From Rheinheimera sp. 1928-s (GTDB lineage: Bacteria > Pseudomonadota > Gammaproteobacteria > Enterobacterales > Alteromonadaceae): 64,000 nucleotides of DNA. The stretch is from the NCBI RefSeq assembly GCF_029269265.1, contig NZ_JARIXP010000002.1, positions 192,436-256,435 of the forward strand, given 5' to 3'. The translations under genes were made by a program, and so were the position numbers. A model generated the notes under the pieces. That model had not been told where the DNA came from, made no database searches, and saw only the letters and a program-made list of their open reading frames with translations. Below, one piece after another: positions 63,718-64,000 of this stretch (positions are counted from its first letter, which is position 1; every line of letters begins with the position of its first letter).

Positions 63718-63792
63718 ATGGAGTTTATGCTACTGATGCCAACAGCGATAACCAGCCGAAGTTCGGTACCACCACGTCAGTTGGAGGTGTAG
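63718..63792 (+). pseudogene. Remnant of a YciI paralogue (internally deleted, 24 codons)
   Basis: The short frame encodes MEFMLLMPTAIT...PPRQLEV and a TAG. Its start MEFMLLMP matches the start of a YciI protein (compare MRFMLLMIP at 63794), and its end RQLEV matches the end of the gene at 63370. The DGPF middle is missing. GGAGGTG precedes it. It is best explained as an in-frame deletion of a third tandem copy, leaving a tiny open frame; expression is doubtful. Confidence 0.65.
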
Positions 63793-63793
63793 C

Positions 63794-64000
63794 ATGCGCT
63801 TTATGTTACTGATGATCCCTAAAGGCTATGAAAGCGCAGCACCTGGCGCTATGCCTGAAGCCGCAGCTGTAGAGGCCATGATGGAGTACAACAGAAAACT
63901 GCAGGACGCTGGCATTTTGATCAGCTGTGAAGGGCTACATCCGCCGTCTATGGGCGCTCGTGTCAGCTTCAGCGCAGGCAAGCCGCTGGTCACAGACGGT
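63794..64000 (+). CDS. YciI-like protein, N-terminal part (runs off right edge)
   Basis: 69 codons are visible from the ATG at 63794, preceded by GGAGGTGTAGC: MRFMLLMIPKGYESAAPGAMPE, then SFSAGKPLVTDG, which reaches the start of the DGPF motif. It is the third member of the tandem YciI series and resembles the PhnB/YciI types that accompany ECF sigma factors. The rest is outside the window. Confidence 0.85.
   Translation, partial: MRFMLLMIPKGYESAAPGAMPEAAAVEAMMEYNRKLQDAGILISCEGLHPPSMGARVSFSAGKPLVTDG

Overview
The window reads as a chromosomal segment of a gammaproteobacterium close to Rheinheimera and other Alteromonadales-like genera. This is inferred from the proteins: near-enteric MetJ, SecDF-YajC and Tgt-QueA, very large PstC and PstA permeases, many TonB-dependent receptors and GGDEF proteins. 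I see no rRNA, tRNA, CRISPR array, intact insertion sequence or prophage. Apart from two small palindromic repeats, it looks like ordinary core chromosome with accessory genes between blocks.

Layout. 1-2467: methionine regulon (metL fragment, metB, divergent metJ, with met boxes between them). 2529-3770: NADP-malic enzyme. 4332-9968: secF, secD, yajC, tgt, queA. 10149-11816: a solute-binding-like periplasmic protein and oxyR. 12018-20921: phosphate block (pit, DUF47 partner, phoU, pstB, pstA, pstC, pstS). 21195-25499: gcvR-like gene, then ppk-ppx. 25544-30775: AI-2E-type permease, small periplasmic protein, CorC/TlyC-type protein, uppP, M20 amidohydrolase. 30744-32670: YeiH-type permease and a divergent YeiE-type LysR gene broken by an in-frame TGA. 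32657-34699: phoR and phoB. 35089-40531: duplicated beta-helix lipoprotein and TonB receptor. 40588-47769: SulP transporter, GST, soxR with its target, a periplasmic binding-like protein, a porin and a phosphoethanolamine transferase. 48104-52454: second TonB receptor, diguanylate cyclase, TetR regulator. 52920-58785: three-gene RND efflux operon. 58983-64000: PepSY membrane protein and partner, alpha/beta hydrolase, GAF-GGDEF protein, and an NTF2/YciI cluster running off the right edge.

The unifying theme is phosphate starvation. Six sites fit the Pho-box pattern of two or three 7-mers resembling CTGTCAT at 11-bp spacing. They precede pstS, pstC, ppk-ppx, phoB, the lipoprotein/TonB-receptor pair and the porin. 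The window therefore encodes sensing (PhoR-PhoB, PhoU), inner-membrane uptake (Pst, Pit), polyphosphate storage and mobilisation (Ppk, Ppx) and at least two candidate outer-membrane entry routes. The lipoprotein/TonB-receptor pair is the best candidate for an under-described system: its substrate is not evident from the sequence, but its promoter places it under PhoB.

Other local circuits can be read directly. MetJ boxes lie between metB and metJ. A SoxR box sits in a 19-bp promoter spacer in front of an NTF2-like protein. Three near-identical operator copies lie between tetR and the RND efflux operon. Decay is visible in the nonsense-interrupted LysR gene and in a 24-codon remnant of a YciI paralogue.
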